Below are positions 17,096 through 26,252 of a DNA stretch of 64,000 nucleotides, piece after piece. The stretch is taken from positions 1 through 64,000 of the forward strand of contig CANQVF010000006.1 in assembly GCA_947627185.1 (NCBI GenBank), written 5' to 3'. A program made the translations under genes and the position numbers. Each line of letters begins with the position of its first letter. Position 1 is the stretch's first letter. The DNA is from an uncultured Clostridia bacterium. Lineage in GTDB: Bacteria; Bacillota; Clostridia; TANB77; CAG-508. Under the pieces are notes generated by a model. That model saw nothing but the letters and a program-made list of their open reading frames with translations, did not search any database and had not been told where the DNA came from.

Positions 17096-18394
17096 ATGTT
17101 ATTATTAGAAAATATAATATTAGCAATAAATAGCCTTCTTTCAAATAAAATGAGAGCTTTACTTACTATGCTTGGAATTATAATTGGAATTGGTGCAGTT
17201 ATTGCTATTATTACAGTCGGAGACTCTCTAACACTTTCTGTATCAGAAAATATGCAATCAATGGGTGCAAATGATGTTTATGTTATGATTAATCCTAAAA
17301 ATACAGAAGAGGAAGAATCTAAATTAATAGAGGGAGCATCTTTTGGAAAATTTGATACATCATCAGAAATAGATGAACAAGATCTTATTAGTGATGATAT
17401 GATTAAAGAATTATGCAATCAATTTTCAAAAGAAATATATGCAGTAAATTTACAATATTCAATAGGAAGTGGAAAAGCAGAAAAAAGTAATAATATTTCA
17501 AATTTAAATATTTACGGAGTTAGTGCTGGATATTTTATTACTAATCAAATAGACTTAGTAGGTGGGCATATGTTTTCAGAAGAAGAATTTGAAAATGGAA
17601 AAAATGTTACACTAGTATCTGATAAGTTAGTAAATAAATTATTTGAAGGAGATATAAAGAAAGCAATTGGTTCAGAAATATCAGTAAGTGCAAATGGGCA
17701 ATTAGGAAATTTTACAATAATTGGTGTGTATGAATATCAACAAAATTATATGATGGGAATGAATATGGGTTCTGGTGATGATGTTACAACAAATATGTAT
17801 ATTCCTTTGAAAGCATCAAACACTCTTAAACGTGGTGATATAAATTTTGAATACATACAAATTATTACTAAAGTTGGTGTAGATTCAGAACAATTAGTAA
17901 AAAAGGTAACTAATTTTTTTGAACCATACTATAAAACTAATAGAAATTTTGAAATATCAGCATTTACAATGGGTTCTATGGTAAATATGATGACAGATAT
18001 GTTATCAACAATTACTCTTGCTATTTCAATAGTTGCTGGAATTGCGTTAATTGTAGGTGGCATAGGAGTTATGAATATAATGCTTGTTTCTGTTACTGAA
18101 AGAACTAGAGAAATTGGAACAAGAAAAGCACTTGGTGCAAAAAATTCTTCTATTAGAACACAATTTATAGTAGAAGCTATGATTATATGTTTAATAGGAG
18201 GAGCAATAGGTGTTGCTTTAGGAATTGGAGGAGGAATACTAGCATCTAATCTTTTAGGATATCCTGCAAAACCTTCAATATCTGGAATAATAATTTCATT
18301 ACTATTTTCTATGACAATAGGAATATTTTTCGGCTATTATCCAGCAAATAAAGCAGCAAAAATGAATCCAATAGATGCATTAAGATATGAATAA
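17096..18394 (+). CDS. MacB-type ABC transporter permease (FtsX fold)
   Basis: A 432-residue protein with a first membrane helix (about 20-44), a large extracytoplasmic MacB_PCD domain (about 45-300), and three C-terminal membrane helices. Between the second and third helices lies the conserved VTERTREIGTRKALGAK coupling segment. It ends with the family tail AAKMNPIDALRYE. The exported substrate, possibly a peptide, antibiotic or lipid, cannot be read from sequence. Confidence 0.93.
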   Translation: MLLLENIILAINSLLSNKMRALLTMLGIIIGIGAVIAIITVGDSLTLSVSENMQSMGANDVYVMINPKNTEEEESKLIEGASFGKFDTSSEIDEQDLISDDMIKELCNQFSKEIYAVNLQYSIGSGKAEKSNNISNLNIYGVSAGYFITNQIDLVGGHMFSEEEFENGKNVTLVSDKLVNKLFEGDIKKAIGSEISVSANGQLGNFTIIGVYEYQQNYMMGMNMGSGDDVTTNMYIPLKASNTLKRGDINFEYIQIITKVGVDSEQLVKKVTNFFEPYYKTNRNFEISAFTMGSMVNMMTDMLSTITLAISIVAGIALIVGGIGVMNIMLVSVTERTREIGTRKALGAKNSSIRTQFIVEAMIICLIGGAIGVALGIGGGILASNLLGYPAKPSISGIIISLLFSMTIGIFFGYYPANKAAKMNPIDALRYE

Positions 18395-18416
18395 TAAAAT
18401 TAGAAAGAAATAAAAT

Positions 18417-18890
18417 ATGAAAAAAATAGGTTTTACAATTGGAAAATTTGCTCCACTTCATAAAGGACATCAATTTTTAATTGAAACAGCATTAAATGAA
18501 ATGGATAAAGTAATTGTTGTTGTATATGATACAGATTTAATAGATGTTCCCACTGAAGAACGAGCAAAATGGATTAAAGATTTATATCCAGAAGTAGAAA
18601 TTAAATATGCACATAATCCACCATCAAAATATGGATTAGATGATGAAAGTGTTAAAATTCAAATGGAATATTTAAGTGAAATAATGAAAGATGAAAAAGC
18701 AACGCATTTTTATAGCAGTGAAAATTATGGTGCTTGTGTTGCCCAATATATGAATATAATAGATAGACGTGTTGATAATGAAAGAAAAAATGTTCCAATT
18801 AGAGCAACAGCTTTAAGAAATAATATAGATGAAAATAAAAAATGGGTAGATAATAAAGTTTATACAGATTTAAAAAAATATTATTCATAA
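18417..18890 (+). CDS. NadR-like nicotinamide-nucleotide adenylyltransferase domain protein
   Basis: A 157-residue nucleotidyltransferase with the phosphate-binding motif GKFAPLHKGH (about 9-18) and a late ATALRNNI segment replacing the usual ISSTxxR/N motif. It matches the NMN adenylyltransferase domain of NadR without the N-terminal repressor or C-terminal ribosylnicotinamide kinase domains. A role in NAD salvage is likely but the substrate is inferred. It follows the efflux operon by 22 bases with a weak ribosome site and may be co-transcribed. Confidence 0.75.
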   Translation: MKKIGFTIGKFAPLHKGHQFLIETALNEMDKVIVVVYDTDLIDVPTEERAKWIKDLYPEVEIKYAHNPPSKYGLDDESVKIQMEYLSEIMKDEKATHFYSSENYGACVAQYMNIIDRRVDNERKNVPIRATALRNNIDENKKWVDNKVYTDLKKYYS

Positions 18891-18994
18891 ATTTAGACTA
18901 AATAGTCATATAACTAGAATTTTAAAAAAACAAATAGTATAATTATAATAGTTAGAAATTTTCTTAAATACTTTTATTATGTATTGGAGGAACT

Positions 18995-20731
18995 ATGGAA
19001 AAATATAATGTAAGAAATGTTACAGATTTAAAAGATTTGCTTAATCAAACAGTAGAACTTTATGGAGATAAACCTGTTTTTAAATTTAAAAAGAGAATGT
19101 ATAAAAAAGGTGAAACACCAGAAATATACACGATGTCATATAAAGAATTTAAAAATGAAATTGATTATTTTGGTACAGCATTAAATTATTTGGGAATTAA
19201 AAATGATGAAAAGGTTGCATTAATTTCTAAAAATAGATATGAATGGATGGTAGCGTATTATGCCACAATTACTGGAGATAAAATAATAGCACCATTAGAT
19301 AAGTCTTTACCAGATAATGAAATTATTTCTTTAGCAGTTAGAAGTGAAGCAAAAGCAATTATTTTTGAATCAAAATACATGGAAATTATCAAAAAAATAA
19401 AAGATGAAAATTTATCAAGTATAGAGAAATTTATTTGTTTTGATTTAGAAGATGATGAAGATGATATTTTATCATATAAAAAACTATTAGAAAAAGGAAA
19501 AGAACTTTTAAATTCAGGAGATAGAAGCTTTTTAGATACAGAAATGGATTCAGAAAAAACAGCAATTCTTTTATTTACATCTGGTACAACTTCTATTTCA
19601 AAAGCTGTAATGCTTTCACAAAAAAATATTTGTACAAATATTTTAGATATAAACACTGTAATTAACTTTACATCAGATGATAGTATGTTAACATTATTAC
19701 CTTTCCATCATGCATTTCAAGCAATTATAAATAATGTACTTGTATATATTGGTGGGGCAATGTCATTTTGTGATGGATTAAAATATATTCAACAAAATCT
19801 TTGTGAATATAAACCAACTGTTATTGTTTGTGTTCCATTAATTTTAGAAAGTATTCATAAAAGAATATTAAAAAATATTGAAAAACAAGGTAAAACAAAA
19901 CTTGTTTCTAGAATGAAAAAACTAACAAATGTATTAGATAAAGTACATATAAAATTAAAAAGAAAAATATTTAATGAAATCCATGAAGCTATTGGTGGAA
20001 ATGTTAGATTAATAGTTAGTGGTGCAGCAGGAATGGATCCTACTCTTGCAAAATCATTTAGTGATTTTGGTATAAGAATAATACAAGGATATGGTTTAAC
20101 AGAAACATCTCCAGTTATAACTGTTGAAAATGATTTCCATTCAAAAATAGGTTCTGCAGGAACAGTTCTTCCATCATTAGAAGTTAAAATTGAAAATAAA
20201 GATGAAAAAGGAATTGGAGAAATTCTTGTAAAGGGTCCAAGTGTTATGATTGGATATTATAAAAATAATCAGGCAACTGAAGAAGCTATGTCTAATGGAT
20301 GGTTTCATACAGGTGACTTAGGATATATGGAAAACGGATTTTTATATATTACAGGTAGAAAGAAAAATGTTATAGTACAAAAAAATGGAAAAAATATATT
20401 CCCAGAAGAACTAGAAATTTTAATTGGATATATACCAGGTGTTAAAGAATGCATGGTATATGGAAGACCAACAAAAGATAATGATTTAGATGTGTGTGTA
20501 AAAATTGTTTATGATGAAGAAGCAATAAAAGAGATTATGGGATATATTAGCGAAAATGATATTTATAAATATATGAAAGAAAAAATATCTGAAATTAATC
20601 ATAAAATGCCACCATATAAACACATAAGAGATATAATAGTAACAAATGAAGAACTTATAAAAACAACAACAGCAAAGGTAAAAAGGCATGAAGAAATAGC
20701 AAAAATATTAGGAACTCAAAAAGAAAATTAA
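18995..20731 (+). CDS. AMP-binding acyl-CoA synthetase
   Basis: A 578-residue member of the ANL superfamily, probably a long-chain fatty-acid-CoA ligase. Motifs include the phosphate loop LLFTSGTTSISKAV (the usual Gly/Pro are replaced by Ser/Ile), QGYGLTETSP (motif for adenine binding), GWFHTGDLGYME, and GRKKNVIVQKNGKNIFPEE. The C-terminal Lys in TTTAKVKRHE is the likely adenylation lysine. GGAGG is close to the ATG. A terminator follows, so it is transcribed alone or as the end of a unit. Confidence 0.88.
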   Translation: MEKYNVRNVTDLKDLLNQTVELYGDKPVFKFKKRMYKKGETPEIYTMSYKEFKNEIDYFGTALNYLGIKNDEKVALISKNRYEWMVAYYATITGDKIIAPLDKSLPDNEIISLAVRSEAKAIIFESKYMEIIKKIKDENLSSIEKFICFDLEDDEDDILSYKKLLEKGKELLNSGDRSFLDTEMDSEKTAILLFTSGTTSISKAVMLSQKNICTNILDINTVINFTSDDSMLTLLPFHHAFQAIINNVLVYIGGAMSFCDGLKYIQQNLCEYKPTVIVCVPLILESIHKRILKNIEKQGKTKLVSRMKKLTNVLDKVHIKLKRKIFNEIHEAIGGNVRLIVSGAAGMDPTLAKSFSDFGIRIIQGYGLTETSPVITVENDFHSKIGSAGTVLPSLEVKIENKDEKGIGEILVKGPSVMIGYYKNNQATEEAMSNGWFHTGDLGYMENGFLYITGRKKNVIVQKNGKNIFPEELEILIGYIPGVKECMVYGRPTKDNDLDVCVKIVYDEEAIKEIMGYISENDIYKYMKEKISEINHKMPPYKHIRDIIVTNEELIKTTTAKVKRHEEIAKILGTQKEN

Positions 20732-20770
20732 AATATATTTTTAAATTATGTTCAATATGTGAATTTTTTA

Positions 20771-20800
20771 AAAAGTGCTTTTAAATAAAGCACTTTTTTG
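20771..20800 (+). terminator. Terminator after the acyl-CoA synthetase
   Basis: An 11-bp stem (20771-20781 with 20787-20797, GTGC/GCAC core) followed by TTT. Confidence 0.8.
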
Positions 20801-20866
20801 ATATAATACACACACTGGAAAAAATATAATAATTTATTTTTTACGAATAAAAATTAGGAGAAAGAA

Positions 20867-21523
20867 ATGAATAATGTATTTGGAATATTAGTTTCAATAG
20901 TTTTTATAGGCATAATATTAATTTCTGCAAAAGTTTTTGAAAAAGCTGGAAAAGAAGCTAGCAGAAAGTTTATACATATAATGCTTTCAAACTGGTGGAT
21001 AATTGCAATGGTATTTTTTGATAATGTATTTTTTGCAGCATTATTGCCAGCTCTATTTATAGTTATTAATTATGCTTCATACAAAATGGACATTATAAAA
21101 GTTATGGAACGAGATGATGGAGAAGAAAATAAAGAAAGTTTAGGAACTGTTTATTATGCAATAAGCTTATTTATACTTGCAGTTGTTACATTTGGACCAC
21201 TTAAAAATCCTTTAGTTGGATTGTGTGGAATTGCTGTTATGGGTTATGGAGATGGATTAGCAGCTGTTATTGGACAATCTATTAAAAGCCCAGAATTGAA
21301 AATAGGAAATAGTAAAAAAACTTTAGCAGGTTCTCTTGCAATGTTTTTTGTAACATTAATGATAATGGCAGGATTTTTCACATATAATACTTCAAGTTTT
21401 ATTGCTGTAAAAGCTATATTGGTAGCAATTTTAATGACAATAGTAGAGGCAGTATCTATTAAAGGAACAGATAATATTACTGTTCCACTTATAACTTCAT
21501 TGCTTGCAATGTTAATGGTATAG
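20867..21523 (+). CDS. CTP-dependent polyprenol/phytol kinase-like membrane protein
   Basis: A 218-residue protein with about six membrane helices, of the CTP-transferase group that includes dolichol kinase, phytol kinase (VTE5) and phosphatidate cytidylyltransferase. Family features seen are EASRKFIHI after the first helix, and VMGYGDGLAAVIG with a following GNSKKTLAGSLAMF motif. It is nine bases before dxs, the first enzyme of isoprenoid synthesis. This supports an isoprenoid-alcohol substrate, possibly a lipid carrier for glycan synthesis, but the substrate is inferred. Confidence 0.75.
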   Translation: MNNVFGILVSIVFIGIILISAKVFEKAGKEASRKFIHIMLSNWWIIAMVFFDNVFFAALLPALFIVINYASYKMDIIKVMERDDGEENKESLGTVYYAISLFILAVVTFGPLKNPLVGLCGIAVMGYGDGLAAVIGQSIKSPELKIGNSKKTLAGSLAMFFVTLMIMAGFFTYNTSSFIAVKAILVAILMTIVEAVSIKGTDNITVPLITSLLAMLMV

Positions 21524-21532
21524 GAGAATAAA

Positions 21533-23416
21533 ATGATTTTAGAAAAAGTAAATTATCCAGAAGATTTAAAAAGTTTAAAAATAGATGATAAAAAAATATT
21601 AGCAGAAGAAATTAGAAAGAAAATTTTGGATGTAGTTTCTGAAACTGGAGGGCATTTAGCTTCAAATCTTGGAGTTGTTGAATTAACAATTGCTCTTCAT
21701 AGTGTATTTAATACTCCAATTGACAAAATAATATGGGATGTTGGTCATCAAACTTATGTACATAAAATCTTAACTGGAAGAAAAAATAAATTAGAAACAT
21801 TAAGAAAACTAAATGGAATTGCTGGTTTTCCTAAAACTAATGAAAGTATATATGATAATTTTAATACAGGTCATAGTAGCACTTCTATATCTGTTGCACT
21901 TGGAATGGCAAGAGCAAGAGATATAAAAGGCGAAAATAATAAAATATTAGCTGTTATTGGTGATGGTGCATTAACAGGAGGAATGGCATTAGAGGCTTTA
22001 AATGATGTTGGTAGTAGTAATACTAACATCATAGTTATTTTGAATGATAATGAAATGAGCATATCTAAAAATGTTGGTGGAATTTCAATGATGCTTTCAA
22101 AATTAAGAACTAAAAGTATGTATGTAAAAGCTAATATTAAAGGTAAAAGAACAATAAGCAAAATTCCTTTTATTGGAGAGAAAATAGTAAAATTAGTTCA
22201 AAAGGGAAAAAGAGGAATAAAGCAATTAGTTATACCTAAAATGTATTTTGAAGATATTGGTTTTAGATATTTAGGACCTGTTGATGGTCATAATATAGAA
22301 GAATTAGAAGATATTTTTAAAGTTTCAAAAGAACAAGAAGGACCTATTTTAATACATGTTTTAACTAAAAAAGGAAAAGGGTATAAACCAGCAGAAGAAA
22401 CTCCAGATAAATTTCATAGCACATCAAAGTTTAATATACAAACAGGAGAAAAACTTGGAAAAGGAAATAAAGATTATTCAAAAGTTTTTGGAGATAAACT
22501 AGTAAAAATTGCAAAAAATAATAAAAACATAGTGGCAATTACAGCAGCAATGAAAGATGGAACAGGACTTACAGAGTTCGCTAAAAAATATCCAAAAAGA
22601 TTTTTTGATGTAGGAATTGCTGAACAACATGCTGTTGGATTAGCAGCTGGAATGGCAAAAGCTGGAATGATACCTGTTGTACCTTTGTATTCTTCTTTTA
22701 TACAAAGAGCTTATGATCAATTAGTTCATGATATTGCAATTCAAAATTTACCAGTAATAATATGTGCTGATAGAGCTGGAATTGTTGGAAATGATGGAGA
22801 AACTCATCAAGGACTTTTAGATATGTCTTTCACAAATGGAATACCTAATTTTTGTATAATGGCACCGAAAGATTTTAAAGAATTAGAAGAAATGTTAGAT
22901 TTTGCAGTTGATTTAAAAAAACCAGTATTAATTAGATATCCTAGAGGTGGAGAAAGCCTTTGCTTTGAAAATTGTGAAAAAATAGAACTTGGTAAATCAG
23001 AAATAATAGAAACAGGAAAAGATGTAACTATTATAGCTATTGGAAAAATGGTTTCAAGAGCTGTTGAAGTATCAAACATATTAAAAGAAAGTGATATTTC
23101 AGCTACAATAATAAATGCTAGATTTTTAAAACCATTTGATGAAAAAACATTACTTAAAAATATTAATAACCTTATTGTTACTATTGAAGATGGTACAATT
23201 ATAGGTGGTTTAGGTAGTAGAATAGAAGAATTTATAGTAGAAAATAATATAAATATTAATTTGGAAAAAATAGCATATCCAGATGAATTTATTAAACATG
23301 GAAATACAGATGAAATAGAAAAAAAATACGGATTAGATGCAAAATCTATTTCAGATAATATTAAGAGCATTCTAGAAGAAAAGAAAATAAAAAATATTAA
23401 TATAATAAGATCATAG
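21533..23416 (+). CDS. dxs: 1-deoxy-D-xylulose-5-phosphate synthase
   Basis: A 627-residue thiamine-diphosphate enzyme of full family length that condenses pyruvate and glyceraldehyde-3-phosphate to start the MEP isoprenoid pathway. The TPP motif GDGALTGGMALEALN, the early GGHLASNLGVVELT, the transketolase-like DRAGIVGNDGETHQG and the C-terminal transketolase domain are present. AGGAG precedes the ATG. It is flanked by the polyprenol-kinase-like gene and ylmH on tight spacing, as one operon. Confidence 0.97.
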   Translation: MILEKVNYPEDLKSLKIDDKKILAEEIRKKILDVVSETGGHLASNLGVVELTIALHSVFNTPIDKIIWDVGHQTYVHKILTGRKNKLETLRKLNGIAGFPKTNESIYDNFNTGHSSTSISVALGMARARDIKGENNKILAVIGDGALTGGMALEALNDVGSSNTNIIVILNDNEMSISKNVGGISMMLSKLRTKSMYVKANIKGKRTISKIPFIGEKIVKLVQKGKRGIKQLVIPKMYFEDIGFRYLGPVDGHNIEELEDIFKVSKEQEGPILIHVLTKKGKGYKPAEETPDKFHSTSKFNIQTGEKLGKGNKDYSKVFGDKLVKIAKNNKNIVAITAAMKDGTGLTEFAKKYPKRFFDVGIAEQHAVGLAAGMAKAGMIPVVPLYSSFIQRAYDQLVHDIAIQNLPVIICADRAGIVGNDGETHQGLLDMSFTNGIPNFCIMAPKDFKELEEMLDFAVDLKKPVLIRYPRGGESLCFENCEKIELGKSEIIETGKDVTIIAIGKMVSRAVEVSNILKESDISATIINARFLKPFDEKTLLKNINNLIVTIEDGTIIGGLGSRIEEFIVENNININLEKIAYPDEFIKHGNTDEIEKKYGLDAKSISDNIKSILEEKKIKNINIIRS

Positions 23417-23425
23417 GTGAAAACT

Positions 23426-24220
23426 ATGTTTGAAAAAGTTAAAGAAAAATATAAAAACAGCGAATATAAAATATTAATTGCAAAAATTATAGATAAGTAT
23501 AATTTTTGCAAATTAAAAAATAAAATAACATATACAGATTTTTTAAATATTTCAGAAATATCAATTGCAAAGAAAATATTAGAAGAAGAAAAAATAAAAA
23601 ATTATGTTTTTTATGGTGTAAAAGAAAATGCTGATAGAAATATTTTGGTTTTTTATCCTGAGAAATTTTCAAAAGAAATTGTAGAAAAAAATTATGAAGA
23701 AATATTAGAAATTATTAGAATAAAATTACCTAATAATATAAAATATGAACATAGAGAATTTTTAAGCGGAATAATGAAATTGGGAATTAAAAGAGAAAAA
23801 TTTGGTGATATTGTTGTAACTGATTTTGGAGCGGATGTAATTGTTTTTTCGGAAATTTCAAAGGTTTTATTAGAAGACTTAAAAACATTAACTAGATTTA
23901 AAAGAGCTGAAATTAATGTTTTAAATATAAAAGAATTAGTAAATGTTGAACCAGAGTTTGAAAATATACATATAATTGTTTCTTCCTTAAGATTAGATAA
24001 TTTTGTATCTGAACTTGCAAAAACTTCTAGACTGGGTTCACAAGATTTAATAAAAGAAGGAAAAATATTTATAAATTCAATTAATGAATTTAAAGATTCA
24101 AAAAAAATAAATATAAATGATACTATAACAATAAGAGGAAAAGGTAAATTTATATTTGATTCAATTGAAAAAGAAACTAAAAGTGGAAAATTTTTATTAA
24201 ATTTAAGAAAATATAAATAA
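23426..24220 (+). CDS. ylmH: YlmH-family S4-domain RNA-binding protein
   Basis: A 264-residue protein with the N-terminal YlmH domain (about 1-90), a central segment including the conserved FGDIVV and a C-terminal S4 RNA-binding fold beginning VSSLRLDNFVSELAKTSR. Family members bind ribosomal RNA/tRNA; in Bacillus YlmH has been implicated in cell division and in ribosome-associated quality control. The ATG at 23426 is preferred because AGGTGA lies five bases before it; a GTG at 23417 abuts the dxs stop. Confidence 0.88.
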   Translation: MFEKVKEKYKNSEYKILIAKIIDKYNFCKLKNKITYTDFLNISEISIAKKILEEEKIKNYVFYGVKENADRNILVFYPEKFSKEIVEKNYEEILEIIRIKLPNNIKYEHREFLSGIMKLGIKREKFGDIVVTDFGADVIVFSEISKVLLEDLKTLTRFKRAEINVLNIKELVNVEPEFENIHIIVSSLRLDNFVSELAKTSRLGSQDLIKEGKIFINSINEFKDSKKININDTITIRGKGKFIFDSIEKETKSGKFLLNLRKYK

Positions 24221-24293
24221 TATAATAAAATTTTTAGTATTAAAAATTTTAAAACAATTTTAATTTAATATTAATAATATTTTGGAGGATTTT

Positions 24294-24686
24294 ATGGAAA
24301 ATTTAGAGAAAGATATTATTTTAGCAAATGAGGTTCAAAAAAATTCTTATTCACCTTATTCAAATTTTAAGGTAGGAGCAGTGTTAACTACTAAATCTGG
24401 AAAAAAATATACTGGGTGTAATATTGAAAATGATGGCATACAATCAATTTGTGCTGAAAGAGTAGCTTTTTGTAAAGCTATTTCAGAAGGGGAAAAAGAA
24501 TTTGAAAGTATCTTAGTTGTAGGTGGGAAAAATGGTGAAGAAAATGAAAAATGTTTACCATGTGGATATTGCAGACAATTTATGAGCGAATTTATAAATA
24601 GTAATTTCAAAATATATAATTCTTATGGAAATAAAATAGATGAATATAAAATAGAAGATTTGTTACCAAATTCTTTTAATTTATAA
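24294..24686 (+). CDS. cdd: Cytidine deaminase
   Basis: A 130-residue homotetrameric-type zinc enzyme converting cytidine or deoxycytidine to uridine. The zinc and catalytic motifs CAERVAFCKA (with Cys and Glu) and PCGYCRQ are intact. The entry YSPYSNFKVGAVL is typical. GGAGG at 24284-24288 is six bases before this ATG; a TTG overlapping that site at 24282 is rejected as start. Confidence 0.95.
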   Translation: MENLEKDIILANEVQKNSYSPYSNFKVGAVLTTKSGKKYTGCNIENDGIQSICAERVAFCKAISEGEKEFESILVVGGKNGEENEKCLPCGYCRQFMSEFINSNFKIYNSYGNKIDEYKIEDLLPNSFNL

Positions 24687-24719
24687 AAAAACTCTTTGCT
24701 AAAGCAAAGAGTTTTTTTT
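24685..24719. terminator. Bidirectional terminator
   Basis: ACTCTTTGCT and AGCAAAGAGT form a stem with A and T runs on both sides. It serves cdd on the plus strand and the unknown gene at 24726 on the minus strand. Confidence 0.85.
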
Positions 24720-24725
24720 ATAAAT

Positions 24726-25733
24726 TTATTTTTCTAAATCATCATTAGTTTTAGATGTATCTGTTTTACTAACTTTATTTGGTATTCCAGATGAAATACT
24801 ATCACCGAAAAATTTACCTTTGTGATATTCAAATTCTTTTCCTGCTAAATGAGAAGTATCATTATAAATTTTTTCTAAACCAGATAAAGTTAAATTTTCA
24901 TAGTCTAAACTATATTCATTATCAAAACTTTGAACAATATCAGAGTCGAAATTCATAACGGTTTTATTACTTTCACCTTTTTCATCTTCATAAAAAATAG
25001 TGCAAAAATTTTCAGGATGTGGCTCAGGAGCATCATCAGCTAAATATTTATTAGCAACTTTATCGTATTTTGTTTCAACACAAATAACTTTTAAGTCTGG
25101 ATTTTTCTCTTCAAAGGCCTTAGTTACTAAATCTGAAATAACATCATCAATAACAAAATCTAATTCTGATTTGATTTCAGAAAGCGTTTCTTTACTTGGT
25201 TCAATTCCTAAAGACTTAACACGCTCTATTGCATTTTTTATATTATTTAATTCATCTTGTGTATTTTTACTAACTAATATGTTGTAACCTTTTTCTTGAT
25301 TATAATCTAAAGAAAGATTTTTTTCTATTATTTTATTTTTGGCATAAGAACCGCCAACACCTAATAAAGCCATAGAAGCTAATAAACCACAAATTAGCCT
25401 TCTATGTAGTTGTTTTTTTCTTGCAATATATTTTTGATGACTTTTATTTTTTCTAATAGTAGCTTGCTTATCGATTGTTGCTCCACAAGATTTAGAAGTT
25501 ATTTTACTTAAATCAGATGATACCACATTTTTGTCAACATGACTAATTTGTCTGCTTGCTTGACGAGCTTTAATAGATGTTTCAAAAGCAACGGAGTTTG
25601 CAGAACTTGTTGCGATTCTAGATTGAAAATTTTTAGTTGAATCATGTGAATTCATATAAGTGTTTAATTCTTCAAATTTTTTCGAGTCTTTATATTTATT
25701 TAAATCTACAATATTATCATCATTATTGTTCAT
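24726..25733 (-). CDS. Single-pass membrane protein of unknown function
   Basis: A 335-residue protein. It has a polar Ser/Lys/Asp-rich N-terminal region (about 1-90), a strongly basic stretch (KKQLHRR) directly before one hydrophobic helix (about 114-130), and a C-terminal soluble domain (about 135-320). The helix orientation predicted by the positive-inside rule is N-in, C-out. No enzyme motif recognised. It overlaps the upstream gene by 11 bases, so the two form a unit. Confidence 0.65.
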   Translation of the reverse strand: MNNNDDNIVDLNKYKDSKKFEELNTYMNSHDSTKNFQSRIATSSANSVAFETSIKARQASRQISHVDKNVVSSDLSKITSKSCGATIDKQATIRKNKSHQKYIARKKQLHRRLICGLLASMALLGVGGSYAKNKIIEKNLSLDYNQEKGYNILVSKNTQDELNNIKNAIERVKSLGIEPSKETLSEIKSELDFVIDDVISDLVTKAFEEKNPDLKVICVETKYDKVANKYLADDAPEPHPENFCTIFYEDEKGESNKTVMNFDSDIVQSFDNEYSLDYENLTLSGLEKIYNDTSHLAGKEFEYHKGKFFGDSISSGIPNKVSKTDTSKTNDDLEK

Positions 25734-26046
25734 TTTTAATTACCTCACTTAATAAATCAGAAGCATTTTTAAATTCATTAAAATTTTGAGAGAAAAATTC
25801 ATATTTTTTAAACAAATCTAATTCTTCCTTTGAATAATCTTCTTTTATAATAAAATCAAATTTTCCTTGAGAAGCCAATGACAAAGGTTTAGAATAAAAA
25901 TTTGCAATATCCTCAGCTGTTTGTAATGATGGATGAATGTTAGCAAGTTTTGAATATAACTTACAAAGCTTTGAATAGTAATTTAATTGCTCAACATATA
26001 AAGCTTTTTGATATATTAAAATATTTTTTTTAGAATTTAATTTCAT
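25723..26046 (-). CDS. Small helical cytoplasmic protein, unknown
   Basis: About 107 residues from an ATG preceded by GGAGGG. An in-frame upstream ATG at 26064 lies at the ribosome site and is rejected. Sequence is Lys/Tyr/Leu-rich with predicted helices and no membrane segment or known motif. It overlaps the membrane-protein gene by 11 bases and probably works with it. A TATAAT with a TGT extended -10 sits about 25 bases upstream (26069-26074). Confidence 0.65.
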   Translation of the reverse strand: MKLNSKKNILIYQKALYVEQLNYYSKLCKLYSKLANIHPSLQTAEDIANFYSKPLSLASQGKFDFIIKEDYSKEELDLFKKYEFFSQNFNEFKNASDLLSEVIKNEQ

Positions 26047-26167
26047 TTTTTCCCTCCATAACACTTTAATTATAACATAATTTTAGTTTTAAAATATAAA
26101 GTAACTAAAAGGAAATATAAAAGTAATAAAAATGTAATAAAAAACCTAAATTTCATTTGTAAAATAA

Positions 26168-26196
26168 TTGACAAAAAAAATATTTTAATAGATAAT
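26168..26196 (+). promoter_or_regulatory. Promoter of glgP
   Basis: TTGACA at 26168-26173, 17-bp spacer, GATAAT at 26191-26196. Confidence 0.7.
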
Positions 26197-26252
26197 TATT
26201 AATATGGATAACAAAGGATAATAAATTAAAATTACGAAGGAGGATATCTTAA